From: Draconibacterium sp.
GTDB taxonomy: Bacteria; Bacteroidota; Bacteroidia; Bacteroidales; Prolixibacteraceae
DNA length: 64,000 bases
Direction of reading: 5' to 3'
Assembly (NCBI GenBank): GCA_016705335.1
Contig: JADIYN010000001.1
Coordinates: forward strand, 124,001-188,000
A program made the position numbers and the translations under genes. The first letter of the stretch is position 1, and the number at the start of each line of letters is the position of its first letter. Of the stretch, positions 39,046 through 49,724 are shown in pieces. The notes below the pieces were generated by a model, which saw only the letters and a program-made list of their open reading frames with translations, did not search any database and was not told the origin of the DNA.

Positions 39046-39662
39046 CATCCACCAGCAACCTTTTTCTTCTTTTCTCTTTTTTGGATTGGTGGTTGAGAAC
39101 CGCTAACTGCAGGAACATTTTGTGTAGTTTCGGCGGCTCCACCCAGAGCCATTCCTGCTCCTTTTTGTAAGTTGTATTTTGCAATTTCTTCATTGGGGCT
39201 TGTAGTTGCGGGGGCTTCCGGGTTCATTATGGTTTCGGCCCAGTAATTTACGCCACCCTGTAGAACGTAATTGTTTTTATACCCCAATTGCCGTGCAAGC
39301 ATCCATGCCTGGTTGGCGTCATTTGAGCTGTTTGAGTAAAATACATTCAGTTTTACGTCCTGGTTGATATAATCTTCCCACTCGGGATTTAAAATATCGA
39401 CGAGCGGAATATTGATTGCATTTGGCAAACTAAACTTCTCAAATTCGTCAGCATTTCTCACGTCGATTAGTTGAAGTGTAGGATCTTTCGAAATAATCAT
39501 GTCGGCAACTTCGGTGGGTTGCATATATTGCGTACCGCTTTTTACTTCTTCCAAAAGCTGTCCGGCAGTTAATTTGTATTGTTTTGTTGTGTTTTCAGGC
39601 ACAGCGGCAATTATCAATCCCAATGGGATGATAATGGCTCCTAATATTGATCTTCCAGTCAT
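39042..39662 (-). CDS. exported rhodanese-like protein without active-site Cys, C-terminal Gly-Gly-Cys
   Basis: 206 aa, intact. An N-terminal signal/anchor (ILGAIIIPLGLIIAAVP) places it outside the cytoplasmic membrane. One rhodanese fold (LQLIDVRNADEFEKFSLPNA, then ALQGG-type YVLQGGVNYWAE). The catalytic loop that normally reads CxxGxR is YSNSSND and has no cysteine. The tail is Lys-rich and ends VAGGC, giving a single cysteine at the extreme C-terminus. Last gene of the Psr/YeeE operon. A paralogue at 58.8 kb, also next to two YeeE halves, appears to end the same way. A sulfur-carrying tail is my inference. Confidence 0.85.
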   Translation of the reverse strand: MTGRSILGAIIIPLGLIIAAVPENTTKQYKLTAGQLLEEVKSGTQYMQPTEVADMIISKDPTLQLIDVRNADEFEKFSLPNAINIPLVDILNPEWEDYINQDVKLNVFYSNSSNDANQAWMLARQLGYKNNYVLQGGVNYWAETIMNPEAPATTSPNEEIAKYNLQKGAGMALGGAAETTQNVPAVSGSQPPIQKREKKKKVAGGC

Positions 39663-39728
39663 GTTTTTAAGTATTTAGTAAATAGTACAAAGTATTGTAA
39701 TACGCGAAATTTCTATTTCTGATTCAAT

Positions 39729-40268
39729 TTATAATCTTCGTGCAAACTTTTTTTCCGACCACTCGCCAACCCAAAACATTCCGAGCGCAATCAGTATGAT
39801 TATAAACGTAAGAACTCCGCGTGAGGTTCCCAGCATATCGCTTATTATTGGTGAACCAAGGAATTTTGCATTGTAGAAGTTTTCCCCAATAAAAGCCAGC
39901 GCATCAATTTTGCCGATAGATGCGGCGCAAAAAGAAGTGCCGGGACAATAACCACCAAGTATAAAACCAGCGCCCATAATTACCCCGCCGCCCAATGTTG
40001 ACCAAAGGTAAGTTGGATTAATGTAAATATAACTCAGGTCGATCCAATGAAACAGACTTAAAAACAAAAGCCCGGTTGCACCAACAATAGCAGCGGTAAA
40101 AAATACTTTTAACACAGTTGTGTCATAACCATAAAACATACCTGCCAGGCGGCGACTTGATGAAAATCCATTGGATTCGAGTACAAAACCAAACCCGATT
40201 CCGATGATAAATGCCAAAAATAAATTGGTATTTTCTGATATTATTTCGTAAACTATTAGTGGTCCCAT
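39729..40268 (-). CDS. YeeE/YedE half-size sulfur transporter (CPGT-containing half)
   Basis: 179 aa, 4-5 membrane helices, intact. The signature GGYCPGTSFCAASIGKIDALAF carries two cysteines; in the full-length thiosulfate transporter TsuA such membrane cysteines pass thiosulfate across by transient S-S contact. FSSSRRLAGMFYGYDTTVLKVFF is the usual second motif. It pairs with the other half encoded just upstream. Same operon as the molybdoenzyme and the GGC rhodanese. Confidence 0.88.
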   Translation of the reverse strand: MGPLIVYEIISENTNLFLAFIIGIGFGFVLESNGFSSSRRLAGMFYGYDTTVLKVFFTAAIVGATGLLFLSLFHWIDLSYIYINPTYLWSTLGGGVIMGAGFILGGYCPGTSFCAASIGKIDALAFIGENFYNAKFLGSPIISDMLGTSRGVLTFIIILIALGMFWVGEWSEKKFARRL

Positions 40269-40275
40269 GTGATTA

Positions 40276-40404
40276 CTGATTTTTTGAATGATTGATTTAC
40301 TGAATGTTTAATGCTTGAATGCGTAAACGCATGAATGCTGTAATGTTATTTATTTGATACTTTAAACTCTATACTTTAAACTTTGAACTTTAAACTCTAA
40401 ACTC
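40276..40404. repeat. low-complexity spacer within the YeeE operon
   Basis: Degenerate repeats: first units like ttgaatgattgatttactgaatg and a small palindrome TGCGTAAACGCA, then units of the type tttaaactctatac. A similar arrangement lies between the second YeeE pair at 60.12-60.18 kb. No coding potential. Confidence 0.45.
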
Positions 40405-40914
40405 CTATATCCAAAGTTTACGTGCAAAATAGGCTAATGCAAATGCAGTTCCGAAGATGGCAGCCATCGACAAAAAACCGCTGAGCGAAAGTACTGCCAT
40501 TCCGGTTAGTGCCGATCCGCTGGTACAACCACGACCCAATTGCGATCCAAAACCAAAAAGTATTCCCCCGATCACAGCAAAATAATCCGTGTTTTGTTTG
40601 TGATTTTTGGCGATTTCTCAACTTTAAATTTCAGTCTGCCTGCAATAGCACCTGAAATAAATCCACCTACAATTACTCCCAGCATCTGAAAAACGAGCCA
40701 CTCTTTCAGTGGGTTTGGATGACTTGTTAAATAGTCTTTGTAAAAAGCCGTGTTTTCTGCGTGTGACGGCGACACAGTTTTTACAACTGCAACAATTGCA
40801 CTTTTTGAAGCGCCACTTGCACCGAGTCCTCTTCCCGAAACCCAGAATGCAGCTACCAAAACCAGCCCCAAGTGCACCTCCAAGGTACGGATTCATATAT
40901 TTTTTCTGTTTCAT
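40405..40914 (-). CDS. YeeE/YedE half-size sulfur transporter (RGCTSG-containing half), frameshifted
   Basis: Start ATG 40914 (MKQKKYMNPYLGG) and stop at 40405 (RKLWI) give about 169 aa after two compensating slips, near 40868 and 40580. The repaired core reads GRLKFKVEKSPKITNKTR and then LGRGCTSGSALTGMAVLSLSGF, whose Cys is the conserved one of this half. Three to four membrane helices. Nearly the same as the gene at 60184-60696. Acts with the adjacent CPGT half as a split transporter. Confidence 0.83.
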
Positions 40915-40973
40915 TATATATCCTTTTATATTGATTTTATTTAAACTATAAACTCTGAACCTTAAACTCCGAA

Positions 40974-41912
40974 CTAATACAGCCATCTGCTCATCTGCCC
41001 GGCATACGAAATTATAAACCGCAGCATTAAGCTTCCAAAAAGTACAAGTACTACCGGGATCACAGCAGGAATATGGAATTTACGTAATTCAAGGAATTCC
41101 AAAACTGCCGGGACAATCATACCGATGATAACTACAAAAATCCAGAATGGAGCCGTGTAAGCGCCTCCAAGAAACAAGTTGGCTGCTTCAATCTGTACTT
41201 GTGTGCTGGCTAAAAATCCCATAAACATGTGTACAATTAAAAACAACTCGATACCAATAAGCATGATATCGATTTTGGCAAAATTTATTCTTTCTTTGGC
41301 CTTTTTGAAAAGAGGATAATTACGGCGGCTCCTGCCGACAGGCCCGAAGTTAAAAACAGCGGTCCTAAAATTGAAGTATTCCAAAGCGGGCGGGCATTAA
41401 ATGCTGAAAACAATATTCCGGTGTAAATACCAAGAATCACTGAAAAATAAAGAATTATCCAGGCAAGGTATTTTTTATACTTTACCGCGAACTTTTCAAT
41501 CTCCTTTAAAATGGAGAATTTCCAATCCCAGTTCGGAAAAAATTCACGAATATGAATGGCCGCCCAAACCATGGATAGCGGTGTGATAGCCATTAGAGTC
41601 CAGGCTCCCCATGACATTGGCGACTGAATTCGAATTACCGTGTAAAGCTGCCAGAAATATAGTTTGTGTTTTAAATCGAAAAACAAGGCAGTTAGCCCAA
41701 CAATAAGTAAAATGGTACAATAATCGGCGTTGCAGGACAGCTCCGCTGTATTTATTTTCTTTTCCCAGGATAGTATATAAACTGGCAAAAAAACATGATT
41801 CCGGCGGCCAATCCACCTAAAAATAAATAAAGTGGAATGTGCCAGTGCCAAATTCCAGATGCGGGTCAATGTGCGGGTTTAATCTTCCTGATGTTATTAT
41901 TTCTTCTCGCAT
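40974..41912 (-). CDS. NrfD/PsrC-type membrane subunit, multiply frameshifted
   Basis: Start ATG 41912 (MREEIITSGRLNPHIDPHLEFG). After repair, the expected first helix IPLYLFLGGLAAGIMFFASL follows, then SPMSWGAWTLMAITPLSM, NTSILGPLFLTSGLSAGAAVI, IGIELFLIVHMFMGFLA and a final helix to the stop at 40974. At least three indels (about 41.85, 41.75 and 41.34 kb). Repaired length about 312 aa with 8 helices. NrfD-type subunits bind quinol and feed electrons to the FeS subunit. C subunit of the Psr/Phs-like complex. Confidence 0.85.
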
Positions 41913-41968
41913 AATCCAAGAGTTTCGAGTTTAAAGTTTCGAGTTCAAAGTGGTTTAAAATTGAATTG

Positions 41969-42501
41969 TTAAATCAAATAATACACATGTGGTTTTGTTC
42001 CGGCTTCGGGAATCAAAGTTTTGTGTTTGCGTTTTTTGAGTACCTGTGAAACCTCGCTGTTTGGGTTGTCTAGATCGCCAAAATACATGCACTTGGTTGG
42101 GCAAACTGCTACACAGGCGGGCTGTTCTCCTTTTTTCACGCGGTGCATACAAAATGTGCATTTATCGACATATCCATCGGGATGCGAGTACCGCGCATCA
42201 TAAGGGCAACTCGAAATACAGGCGCCACACCCGATACAATCGTTATGTGTAACAAGTACGATCCCTCCGTCTTCGTAATGACTTGCACCAGTTGGACAGC
42301 AACGCACACAAGGTGAGTTTTCGCAATGGTTACAACGTTCAGAGCGGATTTCAATTTCCAGTTGTGGGTAGGTTCCATCGGTTACTTCCACAATCCAGTC
42401 GCGGCAATATCCAATTGGTACATTGTTTTCGGTTTGGCATGCTACAACACAATCCGAGCAGCCAACACATTTTTAGTATCTATCGCCATCGCATATCTCA
42501 T
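41969..42501 (-). CDS. 4Fe-4S ferredoxin subunit of molybdopterin reductase (PsrB/DmsB type), frameshifted
   Basis: Electron-transfer subunit with four [4Fe-4S] clusters: first motif CVGCSDCVVACQ, then CNHCENSPCVRCCPTGA, CIGCGACISSCPYDA and CTFCMHRV...CVAVCPTKC. The first motif is only reached after adding one base at the 5-base run 42470-42474. Repaired length about 177 aa from ATG 42501, which overlaps the end of the catalytic subunit gene by ATGA. B subunit between the membrane NrfD and the molybdoenzyme. Confidence 0.92.
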
Positions 42502-44730
42502 AACTGCCCCTCACTTTCTTTTTCGAAACGAAATGTTACAAAATTTCCTCTCATACCTGTTCCTCCCATAATAGGGTCGATTAATACACGTGTTATTAAT
42601 TGCGAATCACTGGCTCCTTTACCAAAGGCCCTGCTTAATTTTTTGTCGGAATGACCAAAGCCGTGGACGATATAAACTGAATCAAAACGAATACGTTCAG
42701 TAACCCTCACTTTTACGGGAAAATCTGATACAATTCCATCCTGATTTTGAAGATAAACAGGTTGGTCGTTTTTTAAACCCCATTCTTTGGCAACTTTTGG
42801 ATTTACCCAAACCTTGTTCTCGTCCATCAAATCAGTCAAATTCGGGTTATTGGCAGTGCGGCTGAAAGTGTGCATTGGCGCACGGCCGTAATTTAAATGA
42901 TAAAAACCCGCAGGTGGTTCCATGTGCGGCGTGTACACAGGCATCGGATCGAAACCCTCATCCTGGAATGCCGTTGAATACAATTCTATTTTACCGGAAT
43001 TTGTATTGAATGTAATATCTTCTCCCGGCTTAAAATATAAATCATCGAAAGTACGCGGGAAGTTTTTCACGCCAATACGTTTCATTTCTTCCAACGACGA
43101 ACCAACCTGTTTCAATTGCCATTCAAGCACATCTTCATACGAATCCCATGCAAAATATTCTTCAAGACCCATTTTTTTGGAAAGCTCTTTTGCCATCCAG
43201 TAGGCGGGTTTGGTATTATATTTTGGTTCGGCTGCAGGCATTCTCAATGCAATATTTGGAATCCTTCCATGTACAACGCGTAGATCGTCCCAGCGTTCCA
43301 AATAAGTACATTCCGGCAAAACAATATCAGCATAACCTGTAATTTCCATAGGCATTGTGTCAACAACTACAAGTAATTCGAGGTTGTTGAGTGCTTCAAT
43401 TGTTTTCTTTTTATCGGGCAAAGTCATTATCAGGTTTGTGCCGTTTACAATCCAGCCTTTTATATTACAGTCCAGATCGGGTGTTGGAATTGTGGCATCA
43501 CAAACACCGTTAGCCAGAGCCAGGTCAGCAAGATTGTATTTACCTTTCATTGCCAATCGCCAGTCGCGGGTTGGTTTTGGAAATGGTGGATGTGGATAAT
43601 CGGGAACTTCCAGTTTTTCAGGAATGAAATAACCGCCACGTCGCCCCCATGAACCAAGTAACGCATTTAAAATAGCGACAGCCCGCAATCGCTGAGTATC
43701 ATCTCCGTACCAGGTTACATGACGTCCGGGATGAATAATTACAGCAGGTGATGCATTGGCCATTTCCTTAGCTGTTTCCCTTATTTGGTCAGGTTTTATT
43801 GTCGTTATGCCATAAGCCCACTCAGGTGTAAATGGCTGTATATAAGCTTTTAATTGTTCAAAACCATATGTGTATTGTTCAACATACGCTTTATCATACC
43901 ATTCATTATTAATAATTTCATGAATCCAGGTAAGCAATAAAGCAATATCGGTAGCCGGTTTTATTGGCAACCAGAATTTTGATTTGCTTGCTGCGGTAGA
44001 AAACCGGGGATCGACAGTAATTATAGTTGCACCTTTATCAATAGCGTCCGACATTTCCTGAACCTGCCCGTTGTGCATATTTTCGCCAATGTGAGAGCCA
44101 ATTAAAACAAGGCAACGTGTATCGCGGATATCGGTGGATTCTGGTGAATCCAAACCTTCACCAAAAGTGGCAATAAATGCAACTTCGCGCGGGCCGCGGC
44201 ATTGCGCATACGAAGGAGCCGCAATATTTGTTGAACCAAATGCTTTTAAAAGTGTGCCCCAGTAGTGGCCTCCCGAACCGTGGGTAAACAAGGCAGTACA
44301 TTCCGGGCCATGTTCGACCTTGATTTTTTGCATTCTATCAGCAATAAAATCAAAAGCTTCGTCCCATGATACTTCTTTGTAAGTTTGTTTTCCATCAGCA
44401 CCAACCACCCGCATTAATGGTGTTTTTAACCGGTCTTCATCGTAATACATTCCAACTCCACCAGTTCCACGCGGGCAAAAACGCCCGTTACAATTGGTGT
44501 CATCATCGTTCCCGACTACTTTTTGATTGAACCATCTTCGTTTTTATGAACCCAACCTGCACATTTCCAGAAACAAACCTCACAATTGCGTGCGCTTCAA
44601 GGTTTATTATTGTAGTTTGCTGACCAGAAGAAAATGAAGGAATTGCAGAATGCAGGTACTTCGCGCTAACTGCCAGGCCAACAGCACTCAGGGTGGAGAT
44701 TTTTATAAAATCGCGTCTTGATTTCGACAT
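42498..44730 (-). CDS. molybdopterin oxidoreductase catalytic subunit (thiosulfate/polysulfide reductase type), frameshifted
   Basis: Tat signal (SRRDFIKISTLSAVGLAVS) from ATG 44730, then the N-terminal [4Fe-4S] motif CEVCFWKCAGW...FCPRG, which is split by at least one indel between about 44450 and 44610. The molybdenum ligand is likely the Cys in YAQCRGPRE. Later domains: LIGSHIGENMHNGQV, VDPRFSTAASKS, YADIVLPECTYLERWD, and a C-terminal MopB-like barrel. Repaired length about 743 aa. Family placement near PsrA/PhsA fits the YeeE and rhodanese neighbours, but arsenate or tetrathionate substrates cannot be excluded. Exported to the periplasm. Confidence 0.87.
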
Positions 44731-44748
44731 AATTTCAATATCTTTTCG

Positions 44749-44756
44749 CAAACATA
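44749..44756 (-). promoter_or_regulatory. -7 promoter element of the Psr/YeeE operon
   Basis: On the minus strand the bases read TATGTTTG, an exact TAnnTTTG match, 18 nt before the molybdoenzyme start codon. No good -33 element identified. Confidence 0.5.
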
Positions 44757-45264
44757 CAGAAATCTTCATATCGATATATATGGTAAAATAGATATTTATG
44801 GAGGCTAAAAAATTAATCGGACAAATGATTAAAAAGGCGTAGTATAATGCCTATTAACTTGCTTTATATCAATATTATAGCAAATTGTTTGTATGCAATT
44901 TAAATAAGGTTTTTACAGAAATTTATATTCATTCCAAATAATTTATTTGAAATGCTTGTTTAAACGAAAAAATTTGGATTTTATATTGCTAAGCCAGTGA
45001 CTTTTATATTATTATTCTGGTTTAATTTACTGTTGAAGTACAACTTTTGATAGTAAGGTAATTAAGGCTGCTGGATTAGTTGATTACGATTATCCCTGTT
45101 GTATTTATTAATCTTTTCTGACCAACAAAAATAAGAAAACTCAAGTATTTAAAAACTGCCGGTAAAGTATAATTTGAAATCATAAAGACGCCTCAAATGA
45201 TTTCAGGTTTTTAAGTTTTAATATTTTTTTGTTTTTTTTGATTTAATGCGCAAATGGCGATAGT
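44757..45264. other. 508-bp intergenic region without genes
   Basis: Very A/T-rich sequence between the molybdoenzyme start and the end of mobA. No coding frame, tRNA-like fold or strong hairpin was seen. It may carry upstream regulatory sites for the sulfur operon. None could be defined by eye. Confidence 0.4.
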
Positions 45265-45815
45265 TTAAAAGTCTTCAGGGCGGTTTAAATTATGAAATAA
45301 TTTGGGAAATCGTTCAACGTAACCTTGCGAATCAACATATTTGGTGTTTACCAGGTGTAGTAGATTTTGCATTTTGAAATTACCCAGATCGAGCATTTTT
45401 TTTATTACTGTTAAGCTATTTTTATGATACAAAGCAATTAACGGTTCTTTTCCATTTTTATGGAAAGGGATAACAGCGTCAAAATCTCCGACTTGCGAAA
45501 TGATAAATGCAATAAATTCGGGTTCAACAAATGCAGCATCTACACTTATTACGAAGTTCAAATCCGTTTTTGAATATTTCAAACATGAATAAATGCCTCC
45601 CAAAGGGCCACAATTTTTAATTTCGTCGGGTATAATTTTATTTCCGAATCTATCATGCTTTTCATGATTTGAACTTATTAAGATTTAGAACAGAAATTGT
45701 TGCAAATCTCAATTGCATTCTCCAACAAAGTTTTTTCATTGATATGAATAAGTGCTTTGTCAGTCCCCATCCGTTTGCTTTGCCCTCCCGATAATATGAT
45801 TCCGGTAACTTGCAT
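45265..45815 (-). CDS. mobA: molybdenum cofactor guanylyltransferase, frameshifted
   Basis: Joins GMP to molybdopterin to make the bis-MGD cofactor used by DMSO-reductase family enzymes. N-terminal nucleotide motif GIILSGGQSKRMGTDKALI is exact. After a slip near 45680 the protein continues NKIIPDEIKNCGPLGGIYS, then SVDAAFVEPEFI and ends RFPKLFHNLNRPEDF. Repaired length about 183 aa. Placed just upstream of, and on the same strand as, the molybdoenzyme operon, which supports that enzyme carrying bis-MGD. Confidence 0.9.
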
Positions 45816-46209
45816 TCTGTAAAAATACGAAAAAAACGTGCTAACCTGAATTGAATGAAATCATTCAAAAATTTGATTTGACTTTTTGTAGAAAACAATA
45901 ATAATTGTTTAATATTAGTACTATGCCTCTGTAAAACAAGAAGATACAACTATGTGGTTTTTCTTTATTTCATTCAAACAATTTGATTTCAGCTATGTTA
46001 TTTGTGTATCCAGTTCATAAACATTCTCAATTTATATACTGAAAAATGTATAAGTTTTAAGCCTGTGTTCGGGAGCATAACAATTCAAGACTTAAAATCA
46101 TGAAATGGGATAGTTTAATTTCGTAAGAACCAGTTTTAGCATAATTGCGATTGGGTTTCTCTTTTAATCCTTAAATATCAATTTGATAGTTTATAAAAAA
46201 GATTTTAGC

Positions 46210-47506
46210 ATGGAATCGATTATAAATGAAATATTTACGAGCGAATTAATAAAAATTATTGAGAACAGAAAAACCAAGATTCTTGATATTCGGTCTGTAG
46301 ATGCTTACAATGGATGGAAATTGCATAATGAAAAACGTGGTGGCCATATTATCAGTGCAAAAAGTCTTCCTGCAAAATGGATAAGATACATTGATTGGAT
46401 TGAAATTGTAAGAAATAAAAATATTATACCGGAAGATAACATTGTTATTTATGGCTACACAAAACAAGAGGCTGAAAATGTTGCCAAACGATTCTTAAGA
46501 TCAGGATATGATAATGTTTCTGTTTATAATCATTTTATTAACGAATGGTCGTCGAATAACGATTTGCCAATGCGAAAACTGGAACATTACCGCCATTTGG
46601 TTCCTGCTGAATGGGTTAAAAATCTGATTACGACAGGAAAAGCGGATGAGTATGAAAACAATAATTATGCAGTTATACAATCTCATTATCGCAATCGTGA
46701 TGCATATTTGAGTGGACACATTCCAGGGGCAATCGACATGGACACGTTGGCACTTGAAGATCCTGACACATGGAATCGGCGCTCACCCGAAGAGTTAAAA
46801 GATGCCCTTGAAAACATGGAATAACAACAGATACAACAGTTGTTTTGTACGGGAAATTATGTTCCCCAAAAATGACGATCCATTCCCGGTAGTGCTGCCG
46901 GACAAATTGCCGCCATTCGAAATGCTTTTTTAATGATATGCTGGAGTAAAAGATGTACGTGTACTTAATGGTGGATATCAGTCGTGGAAAGATGCCGGAT
47001 ATGAAGTAAGCAGTGAAGATGTTCCAAAAACACAGGTAGCTGATTTTGGAGCAAATATCCCCTTAAACCCACAGTTTGCAGTTGATACACCTGAAGCTAA
47101 ACAAATGATTGTTTCCCCGGATGCCGAGTTGGTTTGTGTGCGAAGCTGGCCGGAATACATTGGTGAAGTTAGTGGCTACAATTTTATCGAAAAGAAAGGT
47201 CGTATTCCGGGGGCATTGTTTGCCGACTGCGGCACCGATGCTTACCACATGGAAAACTATCGTAATGTTGATCATACAACAAAAGAGTTTTATGAGATAG
47301 AGGACAATTGGTTAAAAAGTGGAATTACACCAGATAAACATTTGGCTTTTTATTGTGGAACGGGTTGGCGGGGAAGCGAAGCGTGGTTTAATGCCTGGTT
47401 AATGGGCTGGCCTAAGGTTTCAGTTTACGATGGGGGTTGGTTTGAATGGAGTAATGATCAGGACAATGCCTTCGAAACCGGTTTTCCGGGAAGTTCTATT
47501 TCTTAA
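46210..47506 (+). CDS. three-domain rhodanese sulfurtransferase, frameshifted
   Basis: About 432 aa after repair of two slips (about 46.82 and 46.94 kb). Three rhodanese folds: first KTKILDIRSVDAYNGW, with its loop replaced by YGYTKQ; second NYAVIQSHYRNRDAYLSGHI, with LYGKLCSPKNDD; third LVCVRSWPEYIGE, with the active loop AFYCGTGWRGSEA. Only the third has a normal CxxGxR-type site. No signal peptide, so probably cytoplasmic. Start ATG 46210 is chosen over an earlier in-frame TTG. Divergent from mobA; likely part of the sulfur pathway as a thiosulfate or 3-mercaptopyruvate sulfurtransferase. Confidence 0.85.
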
Positions 47507-47602
47507 AATTCCCAATATCGAAATAAGAAACATCGTTTTAAATTATTATCGGATACGAGAAATTAAGTGCAAATTATTAGTAATTAGCGGTATTCAGTAA
47601 TA

Positions 47603-48207
47603 TCAAAGAAAATAAATAACCGGGTACAATATTGCAAACCCTAAAATGTAGCCTGCTGCCAATTGTAACATATTATTTTTGTTTAGAACCAAACGTGCAG
47701 TTCCCATCAGGCCCGAAACTAAAACCAAAACAACAATTGCAGACATGGGATTTACACCCCACCGGAACGACAAAGCAAAAAAAGTTGCCGTAACTGCGCC
47801 AATTGCAGCCATATGAATACTAATTTTCCATTTAAACGAAACCAGTAACAGCGCAATAATTAATAGTACACAGGCAATCATGAAAAGTTTGAAACGGGTA
47901 AAAACTGAATCCTGCCCAACAGGATAAATCCGATATAATAAAAAATGGAAGAAAAAAGCAAAGGCACAATCCTGTCGCGGCTATTGGACATCAAAAAATC
48001 AAATTTCGGATTAAAGGCCAAAACAGCAATTGACAACATTGGCAGTGTTGCCGTGCTGAAAAAGATAACCAACAATATAAACCGTCTGGCCTCAATGGTT
48101 AGCATTGAATTGTAAAACCCCGAGAAGAACAACAATAAAAAACCCAATGTTGGCAAAAGTAAAGGGTTAAAAATATTGGAAATAAATTTTGCAAGTTTTT
48201 CAGACAT
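47603..48207 (-). CDS. PAP2-like integral membrane protein, frameshifted
   Basis: Polytopic protein of about 201 aa with six hydrophobic helices. KISIHMAAIGAV near the middle resembles the PAP2 phosphatase SxHxxG motif, and TARLVLNKNNMLQLAAGYILGF the second. The first PAP2 motif is weak (SNSRDRIVP), so catalysis is uncertain. One slip near 47890 joins the halves. Starts within a few bases of the rpoN stop, so translationally coupled with it. A similar rpoN neighbour is common in this phylum. Confidence 0.65.
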
Positions 48208-48209
48208 GT

Positions 48210-49667
48210 TATAATTCTTTGCGGAGCCTTGCAACCGGAACGCCCAATTGTTCACGATATTTAGCTACAGTGCGGCGGGCGATATTATATGTTTTTTTCT
48301 TCAAAATCAATGCAAGTTTATCATCAGTCAACGGTTTGAGTTTGTCTTCGTTATCAATGCAATCCTGCAATATCTTTTTATCTCGCGTGTTGAAACTTCC
48401 TCGCCGTCATCTTTTTGTAAACCTTCTGAAAAGAAATATTTCAAGGGATAAATGCCGAAATGGGTTTGAATATATTTGCTGTTTGAAACCCGGGAAATTG
48501 TGGATATATCAAGATTTGTGCGTTCTGCTATATCTTTTAAAATCATTGGACGTAATTTTGTTTCGTCGCCATCTTGAAAATATTCCTGCTGAAAATTAAT
48601 TATTTCAGACATGGTAAGCAGCAAGGTAGTTTGTCTTTGCTGCAATGCATCAATAAACCATTTGGCTGAATCAAGTTTCTCCTTAACAAATTGCAAGGCC
48701 TCTTTTTTGTTTTTGTTCTTGTCTTTATGACTTTCACCCATGCCCTAAGCATTGAAAGGTAAGTTTCATTAATTTTTAAATCGGGTACATTTCGCTGGTT
48801 TAGAGAGAGGTTTAATTCTCCTTCATCAATTTCAAGAATAAAATCGGGGACTATGTGCTGATTTGATTTATTTAATGGATTACTGTATGAACTTCCCGGT
48901 TTTGGGTTCAATTTTAGAATATAATCAATGGCATCTTTTAAATTCTCGTCTGATAGTTCGAGCTTGGCCTGGATTTTTGAATAGTGCTTTTTTGTAAATT
49001 CTTCAAAAAAATCCGATACAATTAGATATGCCATTTTTTGATCATCTCTTTTTCTTTTTTTAAGCTGGTTTATAAGACATTCGCGCAAATCGCGTGCACC
49101 AACACCCGGTGGATCGAAATCCTGGATAATTTTTAATATTTTAAGTAGCTCATCTTCTGGAACTTCCATGTTCATATTAAAAGCCAAATCATCGCTTATC
49201 GAAGCCAAATCGCGCCGTAAATAACCATCATCATCAATGTTGCCAATAATGTACTCTGCCAGTTGTTGTTGTTCTTCCGTTAATTTAACCATTCCGAGTT
49301 GTTCGTATAAAAACTCGTGGAATGAAGTGCCTACTGAAAAAGGAATATCAACATAAATGTCGTCCTTCGAATAGTTGTTTGTGTTTAATTTATAAGATGG
49401 AATATCTTCATCTTCGTTGTAGTAATCATCAAAAGTAAACTCGTCGTTGTCAACATCCTTGTCTGGTTCGGCATCATCGCGGATTTCATTTTCTTCATCT
49501 GATTCCTGACCTTCACCTTCAAGTTCAAGTACAGGATTTTCTTCAAGTTCTTTTTTAATGCGTTGCTCAAGTTGTAATGTAGGGATTTCCAAAAGCTTTA
49601 TCACCTGAATTTGCTGCGGCGAAAGCTTTTGAAGCAGTTTTTGTTGTATTAAGAGTTTTTGCTTCAT
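48210..49667 (-). CDS. rpoN: RNA polymerase sigma-54 factor, frameshifted
   Basis: Alternative sigma factor that needs an AAA+ activator. Region I at the start (QKLLQKLSPQQIQVIKLLEIP), an acidic region II, core-binding domain (DFDPPGVGARDLRECLINQL), HTH (MILKDIAERTNLDISTISRV) and the RpoN box ARRTVAKYREQLGVP just before the stop. Two slips (about 48.74 and 48.38 kb) hide parts. Repaired length about 485 aa. The likely partner is the response regulator at 16.6-17.7 kb. Confidence 0.94.
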
Positions 49668-49724
49668 ATCCCCATAAGTTTACCCCGTAAATTTACTATT
49701 TTTTATGAAGTAAATTTAATGCTT

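Noticed and set aside
39042..47506. Arsenate or tetrathionate reductase operon
   Set aside because: Cannot be excluded by eye, but the YeeE and rhodanese partners make a sulfur substrate more likely than arsenic; no ars genes are present.
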